Under the pieces are notes generated by a model that had not been told where the DNA came from, did not search any database, and saw nothing but the letters and a program-made list of their open reading frames with translations. This document shows positions 1 to 11,179 of a stretch of DNA of 19,646 nt, one piece after another. The position numbers were made by a program, and so were the translations under genes. The stretch comes from Haplosporangium gracile (Eukaryota; Mortierellomycota; Mortierellomycetes; Mortierellales; Mortierellaceae), in contig JAAAUF010000435.1 in the NCBI GenBank assembly GCA_015499985.1, forward strand, positions 1 through 19,646, written 5' to 3'. The first letter of the stretch is position 1, and every line of letters begins with the position of its first letter.

Positions 1-553
1 TCTTTTGATAGCAAACACCTTTGTACAATTAAAAAAAAAAGCAATTCGTCAGGATGCCTTGACTGAGTAAGCAAGTAAAGAGGAATTGGAGGCGAAGAAG
101 GGTTGCGTGATTGAATGGTATAAGTGACTGATTTTCCGGCGTGCGTTGAAAAGTTGGAACGTGGTCTGGTCTGTCGAGAGGCATTAATAAGTGTGCTGAC
201 AAAAATGAGAAAAACGCGCGTCAGGGCTCTTGCTGGTAAGAGAGCGAGAGGAGAGAAGGACAACGCCCTTCTCTTTCCCTCATACTTACTTTTCTCTTCT
301 TTTCCTTCTTCTTTCACCTCCTTCTTTTCTTTTGCTTTCTCTCTCTTTCTTTTTTTTTTTTTTTTTACTTTTCACTTCTCTTTTGCATTCATTCATTCAC
401 TTACTCAACACTTTCTCACAAATTGCGCTTCTCGACCGTACCAACCGTGAGACGAGCACAAACACTAAAATTATAATCACTTCTACCACTTCCCTCACTA
501 AACGTCGTCAAACAGGCAGAGCAGAGCAGAGCACACAAATTAGAGGCAGTGTA
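1..553 (+). promoter_or_regulatory. Upstream region and pyrimidine-rich leader of the arrestin-like gene
   Basis: No gene is supported here. Positions about 265-425 are strongly CT-rich on the + strand, including a T-run near 350-366, and lie just ahead of the arrestin start codon. The same kind of tract precedes three other genes in this window, so it is probably part of the promoter or 5' leader. An ATG at 205 opens a reading frame of about 80 codons ending at 450, but it runs through the CT tract as Phe/Ser/Leu and looks non-coding. No clear TATA box was identified. Confidence 0.45.
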
Positions 554-3264
554 ATGTCAACTTACTCTTCAGACGTCGATTACCCGTATCGAGTAGACTC
601 GGGTACAACGAACACCGGTCTAGACGAGAGGTCGCCATCATACTCTGACATTCACCACATGACCAATGGAGAATCCGCCGGCGGAAGACGAGGAGGAGGA
701 GTAACAGGAGACGAGGAACCACCGACTATTCAGGAGCCGCCCTATTCTTCAGTGTACAGAGCTATGAGTACTCAAAACGTCGTCGTCATATCGCCAAGGT
801 CGTCAGGTTCACCGCAGCAGCAGCATGTGCAACAAGCACAACAAGGACAACAACAGCAACGGCAACAAGACTCTCAATCTTCATCACAGGCTCAGTCACC
901 CTTCCTGCACGCCCCAACTGTATGTACCTCGCCTTCAGGACTCCATGCGACACTTGAGCTTGAGTCTGACACTGTCGAGATCTATGACCGACCCAACGAT
1001 GGTTTCCAGTACTCTCTCAAAGGAAGTGTGGACCTTGAATGGATTGGCAACATGGAACTGCTTCTCAAGGATGCTCAGGTCGACTTTATGGGATATGCGG
1101 TAAAGTTCTTCAATCGTCTTTTTTTTTTTTTTTTTTGCTTCTGGCCTGTTGAATACTGTTGCGCACTGCCCTTTGTTTGATGACAATTTTCACCTGTCTC
1201 CCTATCTCCCCGCTCGCCCTTTCTGCCTTACTCCTTCACTCTCCCCTCTCCCTTTATTTTCCCCTCCGTTTGCTTGTCAACATCTACTTTGTAGCTACCA
1301 ACAAGAGGAAATAACTAATGAATCGTCTCTTTTACTCTCGTCCTTATAATTTTTTTTTAGGATACAGCGATATTGCGACACGAGTCAGGAGCAGGATCTG
1401 CAGCAACAGAGACACCAGTCCACCACACACATGACTTCATCCCGACACCACTCGTCTTGGCGCAGCAGTCGTCAACGATCGGGAGCAGCAGCAACACGGA
1501 CGATTTGTCTTCTTCAAAGCACCAAAAGTCTTTTGTAATCGATTTGACGTTACCTGGACATCTCCCCGACACAACCAGTTTGGGGATTGGCAAAATTCGG
1601 TATGAGCTTCAAGTGAGTCTGGAACTGGCTTGGGCGCCCGGAACTAGTGCTACGACGACCGAAAAGTTTATTCTGAGACGGCCCGTTCTTGTGCATAGAA
1701 TCGTGTACCCTTCATCATATTTGCAGCCCCGGATGGCGATGGGGTTGGATAGTGGCGGTGTAGAAATTCAGGTCAAGGTGCCTAGATTGTTGCATTGCGA
1801 GAACACGCTTCTGGCGGTGGAGTTGTATGCGAAACCCAGGACCCGCAATGTGAAGTTGTACAAGGCCAAAGTTGTCTTTGAGCAGATTGAGACCGATCGG
1901 TAGGTGCAACCGTGATGTTGTTTGAACAGGCATTGGGCTTGTCATGATAGTGAAAGCAACGTGTGCACGCCCAAATGATCTCTAACTGCCTACTTGTTTT
2001 TCCTTTGGATATGTAATCCATATTTAGATATCAAAGACCATTAGCAGTAGCAGTACCAAGGGCAATAGTCCCTCTCGCCGCATCCGCCAACGCATCTACA
2101 ACATCTCCCTCCTTGAACCCCACAGCATTTCCAACAGCTACACAGCAACAAGCTACAGGGCTTCCACCAGTACCACGACTCGTGACACGCAAGATCGCTC
2201 AGCCATTGGAAGTCCTCTTTGAGGAACCCACAACAGAACTTCAGTCTCAAAACTTGCACCTCCAGTTGGTGCTTTCGCCAGATCTTTGTGTGGATGTGCA
2301 GAGTAGTTGGCTTCAGGTCAGCCATACTCTTCGGGTTGAAATTGAGTATACAACTGATGAGGAGGCCTATGTCAATTCGCCGCCTGTCTCGGCACCGCCA
2401 CCCCCACTGCCATTGCCCTTGTCGGCGCAAGAAACTGAGGGTGTGGAAGTGTCCAAGGTGATAGAGGGTGCGAATGATTTGGAGCTTCAGGATGAGATTG
2501 GCGATGAGGACGGCGGCACAGCAGGTACCAAACCGGGAGGATTGTGGGAGCAGGAAGGTGATGCCATTGAAGATGGCGATAACGACGATGGCCAACCCAA
2601 CAGCCGGAATGATAATGAAGCCAGCGGTGGTGTCAGTGGCGACAATAACGATGACGGGCGGCCTCAATATATTCTGGACGAGAAGCGGGCTGTGCGGGCG
2701 GTGATGGATCACGACGTCGGCAGTGGATCCTCTACAGTTCCCGATCACCATCATCACCTCCTTTTGATTGAAGACATTGATCGCCCTCCTTCGCCACCAC
2801 TACTTCCTCTCTTGCCACAGTCGCCGCCTTCAACGGTAGTACCAGCGGCAGGAGGAGGAGAATCATTACCCCCACAATCGCCAGGTCAGCCCAGCAGCAC
2901 AAATCGACACCTTCCCAACAACCTCACTCGTCCTTCCATCGGCCGTTCATCAGCATCAGTCGTCTCAACTTCATCGTCGACTTACTCGCTTGCGACAGAA
3001 GAGATCCCAGTGCGTGTTGTCCGCGTAGTCGCGACAGCTTTAGTGGACGCCTCGACGATCGCACAGGCTGCAGGCGAGACCGAGGCTGGACTGCCGACCT
3101 ACGAGAGTGTCATGGAGGCGACGGGTCTCCCTGCCTATGCGGAGGAGAAGCTGGAGGATGACCATGAGGATGCCGAGGCTAGTGGGACCGTCTCTGGCGT
3201 CCTTGGCGGCGCTGCTCGTCGGTTGGAAGGCGATGACGCCGAAGTCGAGCGTCGATCATCATGA
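554..3264 (+). CDS. Arrestin-like (alpha-arrestin/ART-type) trafficking adaptor, 3 exons
   Basis: Model: exons 554-1099, 1361-1899 and 2028-3264 (773 aa); introns of 261 and 128 nt have GT..AG borders and keep frame. The start is the first in-frame ATG after the pyrimidine-rich leader. Residues about 130-370 resemble an arrestin N-domain, with a KGSVDLEW strand, a 'LP..LP..' strand and GIGKIRYELQVSLEL. Residues about 400-480 resemble the arrestin C-domain (LCVDVQSSWLQVSHTLRVEI). Alpha-arrestins link plasma-membrane transporters to Rsp5/Nedd4 ubiquitin ligases. The tail carries two PPxY-like motifs, LPTY (717-720) and LPAY (729-732), which fits that role, though neither is a canonical PPxY. 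A Gln-rich stretch (88-114) precedes the N-domain, and a long acidic, Pro- and His-containing low-complexity region follows the C-domain. The cargo cannot be told from sequence. The family call is fairly sure; the exact subfamily is not. Confidence 0.84.
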
Positions 3265-3304
3265 TCCTGACCTTTAACTCTGTACGCAAGAAAGGTCTCA
3301 TGAA

Positions 3305-3310
3305 AATAAA
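3305..3310 (+). terminator. Poly(A) signal AATAAA for the arrestin-like gene
   Basis: A consensus AATAAA lies about 40 nt past the arrestin stop codon, in the 124-bp gap between two convergent genes. It is the only such hexamer on this strand in the gap. Function is inferred from position and consensus. Confidence 0.55.
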
Positions 3311-3357
3311 AATCTTGCTAAAATATGTGTGTTGTGTGATTTTGCTTCGCCTATCAT

Positions 3358-3363
3358 TTTATT
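3358..3363 (-). terminator. Poly(A) signal AATAAA (minus strand) for the SCYL1-like gene
   Basis: TTTATT on the + strand reads AATAAA on the minus strand, about 26 nt past the stop codon of the SCYL1-like gene. With the + strand signal at 3305 it gives a compact back-to-back 3' end arrangement. Confidence 0.55.
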
Positions 3364-3388
3364 ACAATTGTGATTGAGGATCGATCGC

Positions 3389-6300
3389 TCAAATCTTCTT
3401 GGCACCAAGGGTTGTTTGAGACTTCTTTTCTTTGGCCTCAGCCATCCGCAACCGCCTCTCCTCACGCTTCCGCGCCATCTCAGCCATCTTTTCCTCCTTC
3501 CTCACAAACCCGCCTCCTGTAGTCGTTGTTGAACTGGGTGGTGGTGGAGGGGTGCCAGCCATAGATGTGGAAGGTGATCTGCTCACGGGCCTCAGTGATG
3601 CCGACAGAGGTCTTCCGTTAGGGCTATTGCTGTTGCCGATGTTGAGACTCTTAAACAAATCGTCATCTCCATCCCATGCATCTAAAGGTTAACAAAAAAG
3701 AAATAAAAATAATTAACATGTCCGTAGTTTCAACAACTGGATCACCACTTGCACTTACACAAGGTCAATGAAAGTTATAAGAATGTACCTGCTCCAGAAT
3801 CATCCATGGCACCAAAACCAAGGCGCGCAGAAGCTCCAGCTTCCACCCTGTTACCGCCTCCCAAGGACATCGACGAATTAGCGCTAGTAGAAGGCCTCAG
3901 CGGTGCCTGAGCTATCGTAGGCTTCATAGTCGAGAAACTAGGCATGGGCGAAGGCGTCGAAGGTTCATGGGTTTCCATAGGCTCAAACCCTTCATCTGCA
4001 AACAAATCATCGTCCTCGTTACCCCAACCCCCAGCACCTCCCGCAATAGCCTCATCAGCCTCGACGGCAGCTAATGCTGAAGAGTACCGGTTAACAGAGT
4101 GTCCGCCACCGCCGTTCCTGCCCTCGGTAGCGATCTGAAGTCCATTCGATCCGCCAGCGTTTGAAAGGGACATGCCCGATCCGCTGTTGAAGGTGGTGGT
4201 GGATGGGACGGGGGTATTGGCAGGCGATGGAGAGTTGTTGCCCATACGTGGAGATCCGACAGCTTGGGGCTGCATATCTCCTGTAACCAGCTTCTTTGTG
4301 ATCGAAGAGACAGCCCAACCTGCCCAGGTCTCTGAAGACGGTGTTGATGGCGTTGCTGAACGTGTTGTAGGTCCGCTATTAGGGCTCTCCCTTCCTGTAT
4401 CCACAATCGCGGAATCCGGCTATCAAATTTAACGGCATGGAATATTAGTCGCATAATATGTTTACCTATCTTTACACCTAGAAAAGAATACTAAATAACT
4501 CTTGAAGATAGCAAAATGCTTACCATGCTCTCAATCAACTTCTCGACGCGCTTGATAAAAGTCTCCAAGGATCTCATCGCTTGCACGCGCACAATTCTAT
4601 GTGATACAAAGACACACAATCAGTTGGCCGATATTAATACCACGATGCACATCACAAACAGCATTCAGATACGCGCGCTACGGAAAGAATAGCTTACTTT
4701 TCGGTATCCACGAGAGTCAATGAAATGCAGGGTATAATGCGGTTGGCAATATCAGCCTTGTCGTATGAATCAGCAGTAGCTATGCACAATAAAAAAGAAG
4801 TGTTGCCTGTCAGCAATTCCGTCCGCAGGCTGAGCACACCCCTTATTGGAGACTTGATATACACTTAATACGACGCGGACCCACCATTGAGCGCCATCAA
4901 ACTTGCAACACGAGCGTGCGCAAAAGGATCGCGCAGGCTGCGAGTAAATGCCGGTACTAAGATCTTTGCCTTCATCTACATTACATTAATAAGAAATAAA
5001 TCAGTCAAGATGTCTTAATGCTTTGATGGCCCTTCTTTCTCTGCGTGGCATATTCACACCGGGAAAAACTTACGCCGTCGTTCAGATGCTTTGCAATCTT
5101 GCCGAGACAGATGACAGTGTTGGTACGAATTCCAGGCTCCTCGTCCGTCTGAAGCTTGCCCAAGTACCTCAAAAGGTCGTAGTTGATGGTCTTGTCTGAC
5201 AACTTTCCAATAACAAGCAAAACCGACTTAACCGTCCACTCGCGAATAATCGGCGCCGTGTCTGTGAATCCAAGCGCCTGACGGTTCATGTAAAAAAAAC
5301 ATAATCCAAATTAGCTTCGCGATACAGACCAAAGCAGAGATAAACGCGAAGCGAGTACAGCCTAAGTATAAGGGCTTACCATGCTGGGAAAGATCTTCTC
5401 GTTGATAATCTTCTTGTTGATCCTCTCGATGAAACCGCTTAAGTTCTCCAAGAGACTCAACCTAATGGATCGATCCGTCGACGCAAACATCTTCACCAAC
5501 ACATTGCTAATCAACGACTCATACTCCTGCTCCTCCAGATTGGCACCAATCTTGACGATAGGTGCAAGAACCTTAGGGCCGCCCGATCCATATTCCAAAG
5601 CTTGTACAAGCTCTGGCAGGACCTTGTACTTGCAAAATTCCTGTGGGAGACGATCAATCTGCATATCGAGCTTACGAAGGAACGTATCCCGCTGCAATGG
5701 CTCCTTGACTGAAAAGTTCTCCAAAAAGTTGACAATCTGGATCAGATCGTTCTGGAAGAATCCCTTTGCCTGTATACCCTTGTCCAAGAAGTCGCCTACG
5801 CTGGGTCGAGTCTTCGGGTCTGGGCGGAGAAGATTCTTGTAAAAAGGGGCCATCTCTGCGGGGATCTTCCCAGGTGAGGCGAGTTGTTCTGGATTTGTGA
5901 ATGTTCCGTTGTAGACCTCGTAGATCAGGCAGGCATAGTGCCACGTATCAGTCGACCACAATTCGAAACTAAGAGTAAAGGCGAGCATATTAGAGTCAGC
6001 ACGGTTAGCGGACTATAAAATTATGTCTAGCGACGATGAGAACAGCGCATGAAAGTAATCGATGAGTTGCTTACTCTTTAACAGCATTCCATGACTTTTT
6101 CCGGACCTCTGGTGGTGCATAGCGATTGGACTCTGGGATCAATCCAGCAAATGTCTAAATCACAGAGATGGCCAAGTTAGATTACTACTGCCCAAGTTTC
6201 CTTTGTGGTCCTTAACGGCAGCAAATAAAAAACAGCAGCCTCTTCAGACATGGTCGACTTACAAGAATGGCGGGCTGATCCTCCTTCAACGACGAAAGCG

Positions 6301-7215
6301 CCTCAAATCCACCAACTTTCCATTCTCCTGATTTGGTGATGAAGATGGACGATGTGCGAATGTTACCGTGAATGAATGAGGCGTCGACGGTCAAGAACTT
6401 GAGCACAGTCTATGAATATTGTCGAGTGAGTACAGAAACAAAGAATTGGTCAATGGTTAGTTACTATTGCTGAGGAACTTGGTCTGGGCCACAGCAACGT
6501 CCATTGAAGTGTTGTATCGAGCGAAATTAGCTAGACACTTACGGCGACTTTGAAGAGACCCCAGCGGATCAAACTGAGATCCAAGTCGGAGCGGAGGTGG
6601 TCCTGCAATGGGGTGACAGCATCGGTAACGATGTAGATATATGACTCAGTCTATTGCGATTGAAAGAAAGTAAAATCGTGGTAGAACAATCGAGTCAGCG
6701 CATAGGTTCAGCAGAAGAGTAAACAAGGGGAGGACTCAACCCAACGACAAGAGTTCTCTTGTTCTGTCAGCGTTGTTCAGAACTCATCCATTGAAGGATT
6801 CATACCTCAACGCCGTCGATGTACTTGATCAGGTCGGGATGTCGAATGGTGCGAAACTTTTTGAATGCGTTCCTGGCCAGGGGCAACTTGTCCTTCTGAC
6901 GGACACAGTCGAAGCAGAGAATCGAGACTGACGAGTTGTCCTCCTAAGTGGAAAAAAAGAAAGGCAGTCATCAGGTCAGAAGAAAGGTTTCTTGTGAACG
7001 AACGGCACAGCAATGGCATCGTCGCTGTTAGAGCGGCGAGTGGGTGTGAATGCGGAAAGTGGAATCCTTACTCGCTTAGTGCCCTTGTGCAGGGCCCAGA
7101 TGGTAGAGTCGAAGGATTCGACTCTGTCGCCGATGTTGTAGGGGAAGGCAGGGATCTCCTTTCCGAGGACGACCCTGGAGAGAGTTGATTTGACAAAGTC
7201 ACTGAGGTATGCCAT
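3389..7215 (-). CDS. SCYL1/Cex1-like N-terminal kinase-like protein (pseudokinase plus HEAT repeats), 12 exons
   Basis: Exons in coding order: 7215-7072, 6943-6806, 6650-6543, 6409-6263, 6154-6075, 5968-5380, 5277-5074, 4975-4885, 4779-4698, 4596-4524, 4419-3789, 3681-3389 (859 aa; all phases close). The kinase-like fold covers about residues 20-290. It looks catalytically dead: no VAIK lysine at VSILCFD, HGN (144-146) instead of HRD, GGF (163-165) instead of DFG; the APE-region motif YAPPE is kept. Residues about 320-550 match the family's HEAT-type repeats (IIREWTVKSVLL, RTNTVICLGKIA, VRVQAMRSLETFI). A Ser/Pro/Gly-rich linker follows, then a charged coiled-coil-like end and the C-terminus LGAKKI. 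SCYL1 and yeast Cex1 work in COPI Golgi-ER traffic and nuclear tRNA export; SCYL1 uses a basic C-terminal tetrapeptide to bind COPI, and AKKI here may be a variant. The start MAYLSDFVKS follows a CT-rich leader. Assignment to the Scy1 family is secure; SCYL1 rather than SCYL2/3 is favoured by the WDGDDD/LGAKK tail. Confidence 0.93.
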
Positions 7216-7488
7216 GCAAGGATGCTTGATGAGTAATGAGAGAAGAGTGGAGAAAAAAAAGGAAGAAGGTTGTGTGGCAGAAGGAAAACAGAAGTGTGAA
7301 CTCAAAAAAGAAAAGGAGGGGAAGAAGTGAAAAGTAGGTTCCTTCATTTTGACGCCACTTGCACCAACCAACGCTACATTTGAAAGTTGTGCTCACTTGT
7401 CCCCGCTGTCCATAGCCCACAACGAAACGAATAAACTAGGTTGAAGAGGACGTGGAGCTGGCTTTCATCTGCCATATATCTGGGCTAT
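7216..7488 (-). promoter_or_regulatory. Intergenic region: MSH4 3' end and SCYL1-like promoter/leader
   Basis: The 273 bp between the MSH4 stop and the SCYL1-like start codon must hold both the MSH4 terminator and the promoter of the next gene. Read on the minus strand, about 7216-7330 is CT-rich, as in the leaders of other genes in this window. I found no minus-strand AATAAA here, so MSH4 polyadenylation must use a weaker signal. Confidence 0.4.
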
Positions 7489-10400
7489 CTATCCCATTAC
7501 AACACGGCTGTCTTCCTTCGCACTCTTGTTCTTGTCCATATTCTTGCCCATATGCTTGTCCTTATCCTTGTCCTCATCGTTATCCTGCCCCTCACGATGG
7601 ATCGCCAATAGGTGCATCACCGCCGTCTGCTGCACATCGTTCAGAGCAACGGTGAGTTCCTCACCAGTCATCCCCTTCGCTGCCTTCTGGATCAGAACAC
7701 AATCGTGAGCGGCCTATTTGCAAGGTACATGAAAAGCATAACCATATGTCATGAATGTCAGCCACCCGCTGAAATACAAACAAAAAAGAAATACATTCAA
7801 CCAAGAACTATGCTGACCTGAGCTAGAGCTCGCCGGCGAGAAACAATCCTGTTGCTCTCGGAATGACGCCGAGCGGACTCTTGAAGGTCCGTCAATCGAA
7901 GCGAGAGAGTCTCTGCACGAGTCGAGATATCCAGAGGTAAGCTTAAGGTTTTCGCCAATGAGAGTCCTGTAAGAGTTAATTGTGTCAAAAAATGGGAGTG
8001 AACGATGTGTTCGTGTATCAAGGGTTTACGATAATCAATCACTTGTTTGCATACCATAATGCTCTTCTTTTGCAGAACCCTGTGCAAGACGATACTTGTA
8101 CGAGATCTCTGGCTTCTGTCCCTCGTCGCGTGTCATCTAAGCGAATAGAAAGTGGACACCGCATGAGATCATAAGTACAAATAAGTTAATACGAGAGTCC
8201 GTGCGTGCTTTCTATGTCCCGATACTCTTGTCTTTCCGATTCGCAAAACAACAGAAAGCAATTGATTCACCTCAGTTTCGAGATGCAAGTTGACCACATT
8301 GTGGTAGGCTGTTAGAGTAGTCGTCAATTCCTGAAAGTGTGTCGCAAAGAAGACCAACGATCTGTTGTGGATCAGCTCTTCGCATACCGCAAACGCAATC
8401 CCGAGACCGTCGTGTGTCGAAGTGCCTAATGGTTCATCATGGCAACGAAAACATTCCTTAGGAAGGTATTGTAGGTGCCGGCAACTTCTCGTGATTAATA
8501 TTACCTTCATATTTACCTCGGCCAAGTTCATCAATAACAACAAGGCTCTGCTCTGTTGCGTTCTCAACAATGTAAGCAGTCTCCTTCATCTCGGTCATGA
8601 AAGTAGATGCGTTCAGCTCAATACAGTCATCATTGCAGATTCGGCTCAACAACTATTATGTCGTGAAAAAGAACAAATAAGCCTCGTGTAGGCGACATCT
8701 TTGCCTTGAATCAACTGAAAAGAAAATGGGCATAGTTGGGGACTTTGATTACTTGATCAACGATGCGAAAGGACGCATATTCTGCTGGCACGCTGCGAGT
8801 ATTCAAGTTAGGAGAGAAAGCTAAATGTCAATTACAGCCGATCTTTCACATTGAGGGCACGTCATATTTGTACAAGAACAAATAGACTTACAAGCTGGCG
8901 ATTTGGGCCATGATGGTCAAAAGGGCAACCTGACGAAGGTAGGTCGACTTGCCACTCATATTGGGCCCAGTAATGATTTGAAAAGTATTAAGTGAACCCG
9001 CATATGTGTCGTTGGGAATGAACGCCAACGAAGAAATCTTTTCCAGAATGGGGTGCCGTCCTTGCTTGATGACCAAAGTGTCGGTGAACTCTGGCCGTAC
9101 AAAATCGCTGATGGTACTTTGGTGAGCAAATGACAGCAACATGTCGAGCATCGCGATAGCCTCGGAAGCCTTGTAGAGAGCACCAATCTCGCCACGAATA
9201 TTGCTTGAGAGATCACTGACGATTTTGTCCGACATCAAGTACACCTCCGTCAGCGAGTCGTTGATCTTCGCGTTCTTCTTGACCAGCTCGAGAGTGGTAA
9301 ACGTCAGAGACTTGCCTTTCTTGACGACATTGATGAAGATCAAGGGTATGTCATTGCCATCCAGCTGGTCAACGGTCGTCGTAAAGTAGTAGCCCATCGT
9401 CACACTGAACTGGACTTTGAGGTTGATGCCGTATTCCTGTACATATCGATTGGTGACATCCAAGATATCGTTGCAAGTCTCCTTGTAGGTCTGACGCGCG
9501 ACATCCAGTAGACCGTTGCAGCCAGCCTTGACTGCGAAACAACGCTGATGCCTGATTCCAACAGCTGTCTTTTCCAGCACCACATATCTCTCAATCACTT
9601 CGTCGATAAGGTCCGAAAACTTTTCCAGTCGAGGGTCCGTCAAGAGCCGATGGATCGTCACCAAAAGGCTATTCTGGCATGGCCCGAGCGAATGAGCGAT
9701 GCTGGCGATTGCATGTAGCGTGTGCTTGAGATTGATGATATGGTTAATATACTGTTCTGAATGCTTGATGCTAGGCTTGGCGGGAACCTGGATAAAAGCT
9801 GTGATCAGATGATCGACGTCGTTCGTAGTCTTGAGCGAGGCTTTGAGGGCGTAGAATCGATCCTCGACCTGAGACAGTTCCTGAACACAGTCTAGGCGAG
9901 TCTGAATCGTCCGTTCATCTGTCAGGGGCTGAAGAATGTTTGATCGAAGCAGTCGAGCACCCATGGGAGTCAAGGTTTCGTTCAAGATCCCAAAGAGTGT
10001 GTCTTTGTCATTCTGATTGGAAAGGTTCATAGTCAGCTCCAAATTGCGAGCAGTTGCACAGTCAATGACCATGCTCCCAGTACAGATCTGATACTTGAAC
10101 CGCACAGAGTGGTTGAGAAAGACGGCATGACGAGACTCCACAATGTGTTGCATGACAGCAGCGGTTGCGGCCAGACAAAAATATTTTGTGGGGATCCCGA
10201 GTAGCAGAGAGGCCGACCCTTCCTTGACGATATACTTTTTGATGCATTCCAGTCCTATGAGGGGGAAATTAAGCTCGATAAAATTTCGTTTAAAAAAAAT
10301 AGTGGCAAAAATACATCCACTTCGGCGACAATGGATACCTGTAGTATCGTTGAAGGATCGACGAGCAACCGGCGTGATGGTGCTGTTTGGCATCGTCTCC

Positions 10401-11135
10401 TTGATGATGTTGATCAGCTTGGAGTTGACTGGGTCCATCGCCGTTGTTGGCACAAGGATCTAGTTGCAACACATCAAGGAGTTAGATCTTTAACTTTGAC
10501 TCGATGTTCTCCTCGCGAGCAGTGCATAGTTCATTCGTTACCTCTGCTGGTTCATAGAGGTTCAGCTTTTGTAGGGTTCTGACATACGTTTGAGAATCTG
10601 CAATCTAATAGTTGATAAAAAGAGTCAAAACATGTTATTGCGATATTACCCTCTTCAGAGATCAAGGGTACAAAAGGCAAGAGTCAAATGAGGAAGTGCC
10701 TATCGTTACCTGACAAAGAATGACCTCACTTGTTTTAAGATCACAGAAGCACATCCCGACTTCTGCACCGGCGCCTCGACCTTCGACAACGGCTGCGACA
10801 AAGTTCTGTCCGTCCTTGCCGCCAGTCGATTTTGAAGAGGCAGCACCGGAATGTTTGGAGCGACGGGTGTTTGACTGTGAGTGAGAGCTGCCAGCCTTGT
10901 GGTTGTTGGACTGTGCGCCATAACTGGAGCCAGTTCCTGAATGGTAGGAACGAACGGAGGCATGGGACACCGAGGCATGGGACACCGAGGCAGGGGTTGA
11001 CTCTCTTGTACTGGCTCGAGTCTGTTGAAGTACGGGAGTGGACATGGCGTTTGTTGGTAAGCGTGGCGTTGGTGCTGAGCCGGACACAGACGCAGGCACG
11101 GAAGGGCGGACGGGTGTGGCGTATTGTTTGTCCAT
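7489..11135 (-). CDS. MSH4: MutS homologue 4, meiosis-specific crossover protein, 10 exons
   Basis: Exons in coding order: 11135-10710, 10604-10542, 10459-10339, 10254-8892, 8792-8753, 8652-8517, 8425-8271, 8136-8055, 7966-7818, 7713-7489 (919 aa, close to the roughly 900-940 usual for MSH4). MSH4 pairs with MSH5 as a MutS-gamma clamp that stabilises recombination intermediates and promotes crossovers; unlike mismatch-repair MutS proteins it has no mismatch-reading domain I. Here the first 110 or so residues are Ser/Thr-rich and unconserved, then [14 protein letters not shown] opens the connector region, so domain I is indeed absent. Large exon 4 holds the lever and clamp domains and Walker [10 protein letters not shown] (633-641). 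Walker [10 protein letters not shown] (Asp712-Glu713), the signature-type STFMTEMKE and the switch His746 in FATHF follow. All ATPase residues are intact. The C-terminus ends in a Lys/Asp-rich tail. MSH4 is favoured over MSH5 by motif-by-motif similarity through the whole core. Confidence 0.96.
10255..10338 (-). other. MSH4: MSH4 intron 3: length divisible by three, no stop codon
   Basis: This 84-nt stretch has a GT donor and an AG acceptor, but also stays open in the surrounding frame, so retention would insert 28 residues (GIHCRRSGC... to ...NFPLI). Splicing it out restores [13 protein letters not shown], which matches the conserved NETxGLE block of MSH4 proteins, so it is called an intron. 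It is the only MSH4 intron that reads through. Confidence 0.8.
10958..10995 (+). repeat. 15-bp tandem repeat in MSH4 exon 1
   Basis: The unit AGGCATGGGACACCG occurs twice back to back (10958-10972 and 10973-10987), followed by a partial third copy. On the coding (minus) strand it encodes repeated SVSHA in the unconserved Ser-rich N-terminus of MSH4. The unit is a multiple of three, so copy-number change would keep frame. Confidence 0.85.
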
Positions 11136-11167
11136 GGCGACGTTGCGTTACGATGCTGTACGATAAG

Positions 11168-11179
11168 CGATCGCGATCG
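11168..11179. repeat. Perfect 12-bp palindrome CGATCGCGATCG upstream of MSH4
   Basis: The sequence equals its own reverse complement and sits 33-44 nt before the MSH4 start codon. It could be a dimeric transcription-factor site or a hairpin in the 5' leader, or simply chance. No function is claimed. Confidence 0.5.

Noticed and set aside
230..553. N-terminal extension of the arrestin frame upstream of the ATG at 554
   Set aside because: It would need a non-ATG start and translates the CT tract into Leu/Phe/Ser runs; 554 is the first in-frame ATG.
2041..2757. 238-codon minus-strand open frame opposite arrestin exon 3
   Set aside because: It is antisense to a coding exon that joins correctly to upstream arrestin exons, and its product is an irregular Ile/Cys-rich sequence with no family resemblance.
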